The translations under genes and the position numbers were made by a program. The notes beneath the pieces are model-generated. The model was not told the origin of the DNA and ran no database searches. It saw nothing but the letters and a program-made list of their open reading frames with translations. Source: Hoeflea sp. (GTDB taxonomy: Bacteria; Pseudomonadota; Alphaproteobacteria; Rhizobiales; Rhizobiaceae). Taken from it: 64,000 nt of DNA. Shown one piece after another: positions 15,973 through 23,852 of the stretch (position 1 is its first letter; each line of letters starts with the position of its first letter). The stretch lies in contig JACKJT010000001.1 in NCBI GenBank assembly GCA_020637795.1, forward strand, positions 372,001 to 436,000, given 5' to 3'.

Positions 15973-16773
15973 TCAACTCCGCCTCCCCGCCGGCGCCGCT
16001 GCAACAGACGCCGAGGGCTCCAGCCCCATCAGTCGCCACAATGGCCATGACCGGACATGCATGTAGCGGCGCACAGGGGTCTTGACCACGATCAGCAGGA
16101 ACCCGATCGACAACAGGCACCAGACGGCGGGAACCTCGTTGGGGTTGTCGGTCAGCAATCTGGCGAGCAACGGACCCATCGCAAGGTGGTAGAGCACGAT
16201 GCGCCACGAACCGAAGACAAGCGGCACAACGAACATGGCGATCATGTAACTGAGGAACCCGTGACCGAGCGGCCCCCTCAGCAGCAGGCTTGAGTTCACC
16301 CAGGACGAATTGATCTCGCCAAGCGCGTTCAACGGAATTTCCCAGGCGATGTGCCAGTTCCCCGAGACAGAGCAGAGCGCCGGGCCGCAGAGCGAACGCC
16401 CGGGCCTGCAAGTCCCGGCCCATTCGAATGGGTAGACCTGCAGGATCATGAAGGCTGCCGAGGCCCCTGCGACAGCGATGGCCCACGGCATCGCCGCGCG
16501 CCGCACATTCTCGGGAACAAAATAGAGCGCCAGCATGCAGCCGAAGAATGGCTGAAAACAGATATGCAGATACCCCAGCATGGTGGCGATCTGGTTGGAC
16601 GGCAACGCGCACTGGTCAATCACCGAATAGGTAAAGGCCTGCAGCAGTTCCATGCCGGAGAAATAGGCCAGCGGCGTCCACAATAGCGGACTCTCGCGCT
16701 TGTAGGCCGCATAAGCGGTAGCGGCAAATCCCACCGCCGCCAGTCCGAAGGAGGCCTCGCCACTCCAACACAT
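15973..16773 (-). CDS. DUF5765 multi-span membrane protein
   Basis: A 266-residue polytopic protein starting MCWSGEASFGLAAVGFAATAYA, the N-terminal signature of DUF5765. The start at 16773 has a GGGGGGAAG immediately upstream; the longer frame would add 49 hydrophilic residues. About seven hydrophobic segments follow, with a periplasmic or loop region holding three Cys (GTCRPGRSLCGPALCSVSGNWH). Function is unknown in the family. The gap to the downstream glycosylase gene is 48 bp, so the two may be co-transcribed. Confidence 0.75.
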   Translation of the reverse strand: MCWSGEASFGLAAVGFAATAYAAYKRESPLLWTPLAYFSGMELLQAFTYSVIDQCALPSNQIATMLGYLHICFQPFFGCMLALYFVPENVRRAAMPWAIAVAGASAAFMILQVYPFEWAGTCRPGRSLCGPALCSVSGNWHIAWEIPLNALGEINSSWVNSSLLLRGPLGHGFLSYMIAMFVVPLVFGSWRIVLYHLAMGPLLARLLTDNPNEVPAVWCLLSIGFLLIVVKTPVRRYMHVRSWPLWRLMGLEPSASVAAAPAGRRS

Positions 16774-16900
16774 GCGCACTTCCCCCCAATCTGGCCGCCC
16801 CGTCGGCAGGTATTTATAGTCCTGGCGCAGACCGGAATTCAAGACAGCACAAGACCTGCCCGTGTCCGCAGGAACACGTCGGCGCTGTCCATGGTTCGGC

Positions 16901-17587
16901 TTATCCGGTTCTGGCGGCAAGCCAGATCATGTGCCGCGCGCCGCGCTTTTTCTTGCTGGCGCGGGTCGGCACCTCGGCAACCTGGAACCCCGCCTGTTTC
17001 AGCCGCCGGGTGAAGGCCGGATCAGGGGCGGAGGACCAGACCGAAAAGATGCCGCCGGGCGTGAGCGCGCGATGGGCGAAGGCGAGCCCCTGGGCGGAAT
17101 AGAGCGCATCGTTGCCCTGGCGGGTCAGGCCGTCGGGGCCGTTGTCGACGTCGAGCAGGATCGCGTCCCAGGCGCCCTCGCGAGCGCGGATCAGTTCGCC
17201 GACATCGCCCGCATGCAGATTGACGCGCGGGTCCTCTAGGCATCCGCCGAACACCTCGGCCATCGGGCCTTTCGCCCAGGCGATCACCTCCGGCACCAGC
17301 TCGGCCACGGTGATGGCCGCATCCGGGCCGAGGCTCTCGAGTGCTGCGCGCAAGGTGAAGCCCATGCCGAGCCCGCCGATCAGGATGCGCGGCGCCTGCC
17401 GGCCCTGAAGCTTCTCCGCCGCGAGTTTGGCCAGCGCCTCTTCCGAACCGCTCAGCCGGCTGTTCATCAGTTCGTTTGAGCCAAGCATGATGGAGAACTC
17501 GCCGCCGCGCTGCACCAGCTTGAGTTCGACACCGTCTTCAAGGCGAACGGCGTCAAGCCGGATCCAGGGAATCATCGCGGTTACCAT
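16901..17587 (-). CDS. Spermidine-synthase-like methyltransferase-fold protein
   Basis: A 228-residue Rossmann-fold protein of the spermidine/spermine synthase-like group. Motif I is ILIGGLGMGFTLRAAL (about residue 70), followed by ITVAELVPEVIAWAKG, RVNLHAGDVGELIR, WDAILLDVDNGPDG and GGIFSVWSSAPDPAFTRRLKQAGF. The GGLGMG loop and the acidic AELVPEV match aminopropyltransferase folds, but the polyamine-site residues cannot be verified, so true spermidine synthesis is uncertain. Two starts are possible (17587 or 17575); the longer frame to 17740 adds a low-quality basic tail and is rejected. No partner decarboxylase lies nearby. Confidence 0.8.
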   Translation of the reverse strand: MVTAMIPWIRLDAVRLEDGVELKLVQRGGEFSIMLGSNELMNSRLSGSEEALAKLAAEKLQGRQAPRILIGGLGMGFTLRAALESLGPDAAITVAELVPEVIAWAKGPMAEVFGGCLEDPRVNLHAGDVGELIRAREGAWDAILLDVDNGPDGLTRQGNDALYSAQGLAFAHRALTPGGIFSVWSSAPDPAFTRRLKQAGFQVAEVPTRASKKKRGARHMIWLAARTG

Positions 17588-18039
17588 CGCTTCGTTCAGG
17601 GTGGCCAGCCTATAGCACGCCTGGGCAAAAAACGTAGCCGATCGCGGCATGGATGGCGTCCGCGCCGCCGGGAGCCGGCAAGCACGGCGCCTGTGCACTT
17701 TTTTGGGACAGGCTCGGGCCACGGCCGTCGTCCGCGGCACAGCGGACCCCGCCTACGCACCTCCCGGAAAATTCGGAATCCGGCCCGGATTTCGACGAAT
17801 AATGCTGCGCCGCACCCGCGTTTTCGACCGGCGGAGACCTTTTCCGATCCGAACGGCGCCGGAATTCCGGTTTTCGCGTTAAAATAGCAACTGATGCGCC
17901 CGAACAGGCCGTGTTGCAGAAATATGACAAGCGCGCGAATTTGGATGCTGCACCGTTTTCGCGTTAAAATAGCGCTTGTGAACTCCGGATTTTTGGCAAC
18001 TGGATACTGCGTTGCACAATCGCTTCTCCGGAGCTTCCC
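17588..18039. other. Divergent intergenic region with 19-bp direct repeats
   Basis: This 452-bp region holds the promoters of two divergent genes. GTTTTCGCGTTAAAATAGC occurs twice on the plus strand in the same orientation, at 17870-17888 and 17955-17973, exactly 85 bp apart (about eight helical turns). The second copy lies 66 bp before the porin start codon. The repeats could be tandem binding sites for a regulator of the porin. No gene is seen here. Confidence 0.55.
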
Positions 18040-18720
18040 ATGAAACCCTTCTCACTGCTTCTCGCCACCGGCCTGCTCGCTGCAGCCGGCGCGACGTCTT
18101 CCTTTGCCGAAGACGCCACGTTCGATGTCGCCTTCGGCGTCGGCGTCGCCAACAACTATATTTCCCGCGGCTCGACACAGTCGGCCGACAAGCCGATCAT
18201 CGACGGCTACATGGAGGCCACCTATGGCATCTTCTATGCCGGCGTGTGGGCTTCGCGCGTCGACATCGCCCCCGACGATGTCGAGATCGACGTCTATGGC
18301 GGCATTCGTCCGGAGTTCGGCCAGTTGTCGCTGGACCTCGGCTATGCCCGCTACATCTACGACAGTTCGGGCAATGTCAGCGGCGAACTCTACGGCAAGG
18401 GATCGTTCGCGGTGACCGACAGCTTTTCGATCGGCGCCGACGTCTTCTGGGATCCGGCCAACAAGACCAACTGGGTGGCAGCAAAGACCGAATTCTCCGG
18501 CCTGCCCTACGAGATCTCGTTCTCGGGTTCGATCGGATCCGACTTCGGCACGCTCAATCTCGGCTCGGACAAGGTCGCCTGGGATGCCGGCTTCTCGCGC
18601 AGCTTCGCCGATGACACGGTCACACTCGACCTGCGCTACTACGATTCCAACAGGGATCCGGCCCGTTTCGTCGCCCGCCTGGCGTTCGACACCTCGTTCT
18701 CGGCGCTCAAGGGCAACTGA
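18040..18720 (+). CDS. TorF-family putative porin (Gcw_chp)
   Basis: An outer-membrane beta-barrel protein of 226 residues. A signal peptide (MKPFSLLLATGLLAAAGATSSFAE) is followed by DVAFGVGVANNYISRGSTQS, the diagnostic start of the TIGR02001/TorF family, and alternating amphipathic strands to a C-terminus rich in aromatic and acidic residues. The family is inferred to form small-solute pores; the substrate is unknown. The upstream region contains two 19-bp direct repeats and the downstream side a strong hairpin. Confidence 0.85.
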   Translation: MKPFSLLLATGLLAAAGATSSFAEDATFDVAFGVGVANNYISRGSTQSADKPIIDGYMEATYGIFYAGVWASRVDIAPDDVEIDVYGGIRPEFGQLSLDLGYARYIYDSSGNVSGELYGKGSFAVTDSFSIGADVFWDPANKTNWVAAKTEFSGLPYEISFSGSIGSDFGTLNLGSDKVAWDAGFSRSFADDTVTLDLRYYDSNRDPARFVARLAFDTSFSALKGN

Positions 18721-18727
18721 CACCTGC

Positions 18728-18757
18728 AGTATCCCGCCGGATAACCGGCGGGATACT
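18728..18757. terminator. Strong 13-bp hairpin after the porin gene
   Basis: AGTATCCCGCCGG and CCGGCGGGATACT form a perfect 13-bp stem with an ATAA loop, starting 7 bp after the porin stop. There is no T run on either side, so it is not a classical intrinsic terminator. It may stabilise the porin mRNA or separate it from the convergent mini-protein gene. Confidence 0.5.
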
Positions 18758-18766
18758 GACTGCCGT

Positions 18767-18907
18767 TCAGCTGGCGGCCGGTTTGGGCTCCTCCTCGAAG
18801 AGCACCCTGCCGGTGCGCAGGCATCCCGGACAGCCGAGACACTGTCCGGCGGCAATCCGCGCGCAAGGTGCGAGCGGCGTACGAACCGCATTGCGACGGA
18901 TCAGCAT
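18767..18907 (-). CDS. 46-residue Cys-rich mini-protein coupled to hemerythrin gene
   Basis: A short gene. Its ATG (18907-18905) lies inside the end of the hemerythrin gene, whose TGA stop is at 18903-18901, giving a 7-base ATGCTGA overlap and suggesting translational coupling. The product reads MLIRRNAVRTPLAP, then CARIAAGQCLGCPGCLRTGR, then VLFEEEPKPAAS. Four cysteines are spaced C-x7-C-x2-C-x2-C, which would suit a metal or Fe-S site. I do not recognise a family. The convergent porin gene stops 46 bp away. Whether it is really translated rests on the coupling and cysteine spacing only. Confidence 0.5.
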   Translation of the reverse strand: MLIRRNAVRTPLAPCARIAAGQCLGCPGCLRTGRVLFEEEPKPAAS

Positions 18908-19596
18908 AGCCTAGCCTCGAGCTCTTCCCAGTCGCCGAACCGCCACGACTGACCGACCACGGCTTGCATGAAGCCTGCGAACACCTCCGCCGGCATTCCC
19001 TCCTTCATTCCGGTCACCATGCCGATCCGCTCGGGCCGGCTTGCAGCCCCCATCATGGCGCGCATGAACAGCACCATCTTGTCGGGCGAAATGGCGCCGA
19101 CAATCCGCTCGCGGATGCCGGTGATCTCGCTTGCGGAGAAATGCGCCTCGATCTGCGGCTGGATCTCGGTTTCCTCCTCGTGCATGTGCTTGAAATCGTC
19201 GGCGACGAACAGTGCAAAGCGCTGGTAGAGCTTGCGTAGCCGCGCCGGGCGCGCTTCACCCTCGGCCGCAACCAGGTCATCGGCCAGCCGGCGCAGCTCC
19301 TCGAAAGCCTCGACATGGTGGTCGTGATCCTCGCCGGCGTGATCGGAAGCGCCAGGCAGCCGTTGCTCCACCACGGTATGGATCTCGCGGTTTTCATGGG
19401 TGAGATGGCTCATGCCCATGGCGATGTGATCGTCGAGCTGCTTCAGCGCGGCTGCGACGGCATCACGGTCGAATGGATCAAGCTGACCCAGGGCAATGAG
19501 CATCCGGGCGCTGGCAAGCCGCAATCCCTTGTGAACGGCATAATAGAGGTCTTCCTTGTCCTCGTGAGCGGCGACTATTTCGGTCTGGGCATTCAT
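18901..19596 (-). CDS. Hemerythrin HHE-domain protein
   Basis: A 231-residue diiron protein expected to bind O2 or NO in the cytoplasm. The start at 19596 has AAGGAGAT seven bases upstream; the longer frame to 19731 is rejected. The four-helix hemerythrin core is seen in DDHIAMGMSHLTHENREIHTVVEQ, the His pair HDHHVEAFEEL, and FALFVADDFKHMHEEETEIQPQIE, which supplies the H-x3-E type ligands. A C-terminal extension of about 70 residues (from ISPDKMVLFMRAMMGAAS) follows the core and is conserved in some proteobacterial relatives. A divergent LysR gene is 121 bp upstream, and a Cys-rich mini-gene is coupled downstream. Confidence 0.85.
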   Translation of the reverse strand: MNAQTEIVAAHEDKEDLYYAVHKGLRLASARMLIALGQLDPFDRDAVAAALKQLDDHIAMGMSHLTHENREIHTVVEQRLPGASDHAGEDHDHHVEAFEELRRLADDLVAAEGEARPARLRKLYQRFALFVADDFKHMHEEETEIQPQIEAHFSASEITGIRERIVGAISPDKMVLFMRAMMGAASRPERIGMVTGMKEGMPAEVFAGFMQAVVGQSWRFGDWEELEARLC

Positions 19597-19717
19597 CTTG
19601 ATCTCCTTGGTGGCGCCGGGGTGGCCGGCTGACTGAATGGAGCGCGGGATAGACTGTTCGTTTGACTTGTAAAACTGCCGAAAACCGGATTGAGTGTCCG
19701 AAATTCCGGGACAATCG

Positions 19718-20641
19718 ATGGACCAGCTCAAGGCAATGAAGGTGTTTCAGCGGGTCGCCGAGCGCGGCAGCCTGACGGCGGCCAGCCTCGACCTGGGGCT
19801 GTCGCGCGGCGGCGCCAGCACCATTGTCACCGAGCTGGAAAAGTATCTCGGCGTACAGCTGATCGAGCGCACCACCCGCAGCCTGCGGCTGACCGAGGAC
19901 GGGCACTATTATCTCGAGAAGGCCCGCGCCATCACCGAGGCCGTGGCCAATCTGGAAGACGAGGTCGGCTCGGCCGAACGGCAGCCGCGCGGGCGGCTGA
20001 GGGTGCAGATCCCGGCGGGCCTCGCCGCCCTGGCAGTCGCCCCGGCGCTGCCGGAATTCCTGGCGGCCTATCCGCAGGTCGATCTGGAAATCCTGTCGCG
20101 CGACGGCGTGCCGGATTTCGTCGGCGACCAGATCGATGCGGCGATACTGATCGGCGCCCTCCCCGCGCTCGACATCGTCGCCCGGCCGCTGGGCCGGATT
20201 CCGCTGATGACGGTGGCCTCTCCGCACTATCTTGCGAAGCACGGCACACCGGCCTCGGCGGAGGCGCTTTCGCGCCACCAGTGCATCCCGATCATTTCCT
20301 CGATCTCCGGACGGGCGGTGCCGTGGCGGTTCCGGGTCGAGGGCGAGGAAGTTTCGGTGCCGGTCACCGGCCGGGTGGCGTTCGAGACCGCCGCCGCCGC
20401 GGTGATCGCCGCTAGGCGCGGCGCAGGCATCCTGCAACTGGCGAGCTACCTGGTGTTCAACGAGGTGCGCGCCGGCACCCTGGTGCCGGTGCTCGACACG
20501 ATCCGGCCCGGCAGCAGCGAAATGTTCCTCGCCCACCCGCGCCACCGGCTGAAGCCGAAGAAGCTGAAGGTGTTCGAAAAGTTCCTCGTCGAGCTGAACC
20601 CGAAGACCCGGGAGAAATGGGGCGTACGGCAGGCGGAGTAA
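19718..20641 (+). CDS. LysR-family transcriptional regulator
   Basis: A 307-residue regulator starting MDQLKAMKVFQRVAERGSLT, with the LysR winged helix (AASLDLGLSRGGASTIVTELEKYLGVQLIERTTRSLRLTEDG) at residues 1-60 and a periplasmic-binding-like effector domain after. The segment DLEILSRDGVPDFVGDQIDAAI is the usual core of the CrgA/PtxR-like subgroup. It is divergent from the hemerythrin gene and may control it. Its stop is 13 bp from the stop of the convergent helicase gene. Confidence 0.9.
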   Translation: MDQLKAMKVFQRVAERGSLTAASLDLGLSRGGASTIVTELEKYLGVQLIERTTRSLRLTEDGHYYLEKARAITEAVANLEDEVGSAERQPRGRLRVQIPAGLAALAVAPALPEFLAAYPQVDLEILSRDGVPDFVGDQIDAAILIGALPALDIVARPLGRIPLMTVASPHYLAKHGTPASAEALSRHQCIPIISSISGRAVPWRFRVEGEEVSVPVTGRVAFETAAAAVIAARRGAGILQLASYLVFNEVRAGTLVPVLDTIRPGSSEMFLAHPRHRLKPKKLKVFEKFLVELNPKTREKWGVRQAE

Positions 20642-20654
20642 GTTGGAAAATCAA

Positions 20655-21782
20655 CTACCGCACAATCACCAGCCGCTCCGCGGCCCTGGTGATCGCGGTG
20701 TAGAGCCAGCGTTCGCGGCTGTCGCGGAAGGCGAAGCTTTCGTCGAAGAGGACGACCGAGTTCCACTGCGAGCCCTGGGCCTTGTGCACGGTGAGCGCGT
20801 AGCCGTAGTCGAAATCGTCGTAGCGCTTCTTGGTCTGCCAGGGCACTTCGAGATCGGGATCGTCGAAGGCGCTCTTCAAAAGCTTGATCTTGGCCGAGCC
20901 GCGGTCCATGTCGTCGTCCTCGGGGCGGACCAGCAGGTTGATGCCGGGTTTGACGGTTTCCTTCGACGAGGTCATCACCTGCCAGAGCGAGCCGTTGAGC
21001 AGGCCCTTGGCGGGATCGTTCCTGAGGCAGACCAGCTTGTCGCCCGCCTGCGGATAGGTCTGGTCAAAGCCCTTGAGTTCGCGCAGGCGCTGGTTGTAGC
21101 GGCGGCGGGTGCGGTTGATGCCGACCAGCACCTGATCGGCCTCGAGCACCATGTCGCGGTCGACCTCGTTCTTGCCGATGACCTGGGCGGTGCCGTAGTC
21201 GCCATGCATGATCTCGCGGCCTTCGCGCACCTGCATGGCCAGATCGATGATCGGGTTGTCGCGGGCCTGGCGGTGGATTTCGGTCAACAGGATGTCGGGT
21301 TCGTGCTCGGTGAAGAAACCGCCGCCCGAAATCGGCGGCAGCTGGCCGGGATCGCCCAGCACCAGGATCGGCGTGCCGAAGCTCATCAGGTCCTTGCCCA
21401 GCGCCTCGTCGACCATCGAGCATTCGTCGATGATGATGAGCGCTGCCTGCGCCAGCGGGCTCTGACGGTTGAGCGAGAACAGGGGCGAGACCGTGGTCTT
21501 GCCGGTCTCCTCGTCGGAGACCTCCTCCTCGCCCTTGGGCCGGTAAATCAGCGAGTGGATGGTCCGCGCGTTCTTCGCGCCGCGCGCGCGCAGCACCTGT
21601 GCCGCCTTGCCGGTGAAGGCGGCAAACAGCACCTCGCCGTCGACATGTTCGGCGAAATACTTGGCCAGCGTGGTCTTGCCGGTGCCGGCATAGCCGAACA
21701 ACCGGAAGATCGGGGTGCGGCCGTCCTTGAGCCAGCGCGAGACGGCTTTCAGCGCCTCATCCTGTTGGGGTGAAAATTTCAT
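20655..21782 (-). CDS. RecD-like ATP-dependent DNA helicase (SF1B)
   Basis: A compact 375-residue superfamily 1 helicase. Walker A is FGYAGTGKTTLAKYF at about residue 29, the TFTGKAA-like element is FAAFTGKAAQVLRARG, the DE box is IIIDECSMVD, and motif III is LVLGDPGQLPPI. The C-terminal UvrD_C_2 part contains YGYALTVHKAQGSQWNSVVLFD and the final LYTAITRAAERLVIV. The protein resembles the RecD2/Dda-type stand-alone helicases with no nuclease domain. Its function in repair or fork restart is inferred only. Confidence 0.9.
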   Translation of the reverse strand: MKFSPQQDEALKAVSRWLKDGRTPIFRLFGYAGTGKTTLAKYFAEHVDGEVLFAAFTGKAAQVLRARGAKNARTIHSLIYRPKGEEEVSDEETGKTTVSPLFSLNRQSPLAQAALIIIDECSMVDEALGKDLMSFGTPILVLGDPGQLPPISGGGFFTEHEPDILLTEIHRQARDNPIIDLAMQVREGREIMHGDYGTAQVIGKNEVDRDMVLEADQVLVGINRTRRRYNQRLRELKGFDQTYPQAGDKLVCLRNDPAKGLLNGSLWQVMTSSKETVKPGINLLVRPEDDDMDRGSAKIKLLKSAFDDPDLEVPWQTKKRYDDFDYGYALTVHKAQGSQWNSVVLFDESFAFRDSRERWLYTAITRAAERLVIVR

Positions 21783-21855
21783 GCTTTCTCATGGCAGATT
21801 CGGCAAGGCTAAGCGACCCGGCAAATGCCGGTGCGAGACAGGCGCAGACCGGCGG

Positions 21856-22245
21856 TCAGAGGATCGATTGCAGATCGTGCTTGCCGAGTGTCTGCAGGAA
21901 GGCGAGCTTGGCCTGGCCGAGCACGCCCTTGAGGCCGCAGCGCGGCAGGAACGAGCACTGTTCGTCGCCAAAGCAGCCGGCGATGTTGAAATCGGGCTCC
22001 ATGTGCAGCGCCACCGCGCGGAGATTGATGTCGCGCGCGGGCTTGGCCAGCCGCAGGCCGCCGTTGCGGCCACGCACTGTCGAAACAAAGCCGCCGGTGG
22101 TGAGGTTCTGCGCGACCTTCATCAGGTGATGTTTCGACACGCCGAACTCGCGGGCCAGATCGTCGACCGACTGCACCTGGTCGGGAGCGCGCGCCAGCGC
22201 CATCAGCACGCGAAACGCGTAATCGGTATGCAGGGTCAGGCGCAT
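21856..22245 (-). CDS. Rrf2-family Fe-S transcriptional regulator (NsrR-like)
   Basis: A 129-residue winged-helix regulator. The start at 22245 gives the standard N-terminus MRLTLHTDYAFRVLMALA; HTH residues VDDLAREFGVSKHHLMKVAQ and the wing VRGRNGGLRLAK follow. Three cysteines in GCFGDEQCSFLPRC, spaced C-x5-C-x5-C, should hold an Fe-S cluster. The spacing is the one found in IscR rather than E. coli NsrR, but the N-terminus and the divergent truncated-globin gene point to nitric oxide sensing. It probably represses the divergent operon through the repeats in the 86-bp intergenic region. Confidence 0.85.
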   Translation of the reverse strand: MRLTLHTDYAFRVLMALARAPDQVQSVDDLAREFGVSKHHLMKVAQNLTTGGFVSTVRGRNGGLRLAKPARDINLRAVALHMEPDFNIAGCFGDEQCSFLPRCGLKGVLGQAKLAFLQTLGKHDLQSIL

Positions 22246-22256
22246 GGGCAACCTCG

Positions 22257-22317
22257 ATAGTGGTATTTCATATATTGCATTTTGGCTCGCAAGCGAATAG
22301 TGGTAAATCAAATACCA
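22257..22317. promoter_or_regulatory. Paired repeats between Rrf2 regulator and globin operon
   Basis: ATAGTGGTA occurs twice in the same orientation, at 22257-22265 and 22297-22305, 40 bp apart (about four helical turns). The second copy is part of the dyad TGGTA-N7-TACCA (22301-22317), and the first is followed by TTTCATATATTGC, which gives a weaker dyad. NsrR/IscR-type regulators bind AT-rich dyads of similar size, so this is a likely operator pair covering both divergent promoters. Confidence 0.5.
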
Positions 22318-22331
22318 GAAAAGAGGTCATC

Positions 22332-22490
22332 ATGAAAACATTGCTCTGGCTGTTCCTGCTGCCGGGAGATCTGGTCCGCCAGAAGCTCGGCATCACCGTG
22401 GAGCAGGATGGCGGCCTGATCCGCTCCTTCATCAACATGTGTTTCTGGGGAACGGTCACGCTGCTGATCGCGCTGAAATATTATGGCTGA
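22332..22490 (+). CDS. 52-residue membrane protein preceding truncated globin
   Basis: Small protein MKTLLWLFLLPGDLVRQKLG..., with one hydrophobic N-terminal segment, a short polar middle (ITVEQDGG) and a second span IRSFINMCFWGTVTLLIALKYY. An AAGAGG Shine-Dalgarno lies 7 bp before the ATG. The gene overlaps the globin start by 8 bp, so both are co-translated. I do not recognise a family. Position suggests an accessory role to the globin, for example membrane association, but this is inference. Confidence 0.65.
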   Translation: MKTLLWLFLLPGDLVRQKLGITVEQDGGLIRSFINMCFWGTVTLLIALKYYG

Positions 22491-22932
22491 CAAGCCCGCA
22501 CCGGTCGTCATCACTGCCCGCGCCGGCCAGCCGAGAACGCCGGCGGTGGAGATCTCGCCGCGCGAGATCGGCCTGCTGGTCGACCGGTTTTACAGTGAGA
22601 TCCGCGCCCACCCACGGCTCGGGCCGCTGTTCGAGGATCGGCTCGCCGGCAAGTGGGACGTGCATCTCGACCGGATGAACCGGTTCTGGCGCTCGGTGCT
22701 GTTGCACTCGGGCGAATATTCCGGGCAGCCGGTGGTCAAGCACAATGGCTTGCCGGATCTCGAGGAAGACGATTTCCGGCTGTGGCTGGAGCTGTTCGAG
22801 GCGACGACGGCAACGCTGTTCGCGCCGCCCACCGCCGGGCCGATCGTCGTCATCGCCCGCCGCATCGCCCGCAGCCTGTGGCTGGCGCGGTTCGGCACGC
22901 CGTTCAGCCAGACACCCGCCTGGCTCGCCTGA
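22483..22932 (+). CDS. Group III truncated hemoglobin
   Basis: A 149-residue heme protein that probably binds O2 and NO. The order ISPREIGLLVDRFYSEIRAHPRLGPLF, then HLDRMNRFWRSVLLHSGEYSGQPV, then the F-helix KHNGLPDLEEDDFRLWLELF is that of class P (group III) truncated globins, with proximal His87 and the following Leu-Pro and conserved Trp101. An N-terminal extension of about 22 residues is variable in the family. It is divergent from an Fe-S Rrf2-type regulator and overlaps an upstream 52-residue membrane peptide gene, a layout typical of NO-responsive operons. Confidence 0.9.
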   Translation: MADKPAPVVITARAGQPRTPAVEISPREIGLLVDRFYSEIRAHPRLGPLFEDRLAGKWDVHLDRMNRFWRSVLLHSGEYSGQPVVKHNGLPDLEEDDFRLWLELFEATTATLFAPPTAGPIVVIARRIARSLWLARFGTPFSQTPAWLA

Positions 22933-22961
22933 GGCGAGGGCTCCGGCCAGGGCGCGGCCGA

Positions 22962-23852
22962 TCAACCGACGGCCAGATCCTTTGCCGACGAGGTGCCACC
23001 CTTGCCGTCAGGATTGACGACCACCACCGGCAGCTTCGCCTTGGCAGCGAGGTCATCGGCGGTCAGCGTCACCTCGATGCGGCCGGCGTTCCTGAACTGC
23101 GCCGTGCGCTCCTTGGTGCCGACCGTCACCTTGGCGTTGCGGTCGAAATTCTTGCCGAGAACCACCAGCGCCAGATTCTCATCCTTCACCGCTTTCTTCA
23201 CCGGCTCGAGCTTGTCGATCACCGGCGATTTCTCGGCTGGCGGCTGCTTGTCGCTGGTGCTGAACACCGACTGGAACACTTCCTCGAGCTTGTCCGACGC
23301 CTCCTTGGCAAACATGCCGGCGAGTGCGGCCAACGCGGCGAAGCCGAACGGATTGGCGGTTTGCATGACCTGGTCGCTGTTGCCGACGGATGCGGTGAAC
23401 AGGCCGCCGCGGATCACCAGGTAGAGAAACAGCGCCAGCCCCATGCCGATCGGCTGCCGCATGACGTACCACCAGTTCCAGTCCGGATCGTAGCGCTTGA
23501 GGCCGTGAAAGGTGGCAAAGGCACGCGCGGAGAAGATTGCGCTGCCGAGAGCCCCGGAGATGAGTACGATAGTCAGCAAACGGGCCTCGATCCCGAAGCT
23601 GTCGGAGAAGGTCCAGATGCTGCAGAGCTTGGTTGTTGCGGCCGCCGCCGCAGGTGCGTCAGACGCCGCGGCTGCAAGCGTTTTCGGATCGACCGGACAG
23701 GCCGAGGGCCAGATCAGGACCAAGAGCAGGGTCAATCCCAATGTCGATATCAGCAGATAGATGCCGAGAAACAGTCCGTTGCCGCGGGATGCGGCCGCAG
23801 CCCCTGGAACACCATCATCTGCCAGATTGTCGCCGTTATCAGCCTGCTGCAT
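22962..23852 (-). CDS. Membrane protein with C-terminal IPT/TIG domain
   Basis: A 296-residue protein. The chosen ATG has GGAGGGGAAG upstream; a longer frame to 23933 is possible. Hydrophobic segments at about 27-49 (GLFLGIYLLISTLGLTLLLVL), 92-112 (LLTIVLISGALGSAIFSARAF), 133-152 and 165-185 give four spans. The C-terminal 90 residues (PVIDKLEPVKKA ... VVLGKNFDRNAKVTVG ... ADDLA ... LPVVVVNPDGKGG) have the layout of an IPT/TIG immunoglobulin-like domain, as in other sensor or binding proteins. Function is unknown. It is convergent with the globin gene and divergent from nothing; the downstream neighbour on the same strand is the globin end. Confidence 0.65.
   Translation of the reverse strand: MQQADNGDNLADDGVPGAAAASRGNGLFLGIYLLISTLGLTLLLVLIWPSACPVDPKTLAAAASDAPAAAAATTKLCSIWTFSDSFGIEARLLTIVLISGALGSAIFSARAFATFHGLKRYDPDWNWWYVMRQPIGMGLALFLYLVIRGGLFTASVGNSDQVMQTANPFGFAALAALAGMFAKEASDKLEEVFQSVFSTSDKQPPAEKSPVIDKLEPVKKAVKDENLALVVLGKNFDRNAKVTVGTKERTAQFRNAGRIEVTLTADDLAAKAKLPVVVVNPDGKGGTSSAKDLAVG

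Noticed and set aside
18728..18757. Hairpin as classical intrinsic terminator
   Set aside because: The stem is strong but no U tract follows on either strand, so it is listed as a hairpin with limited confidence.
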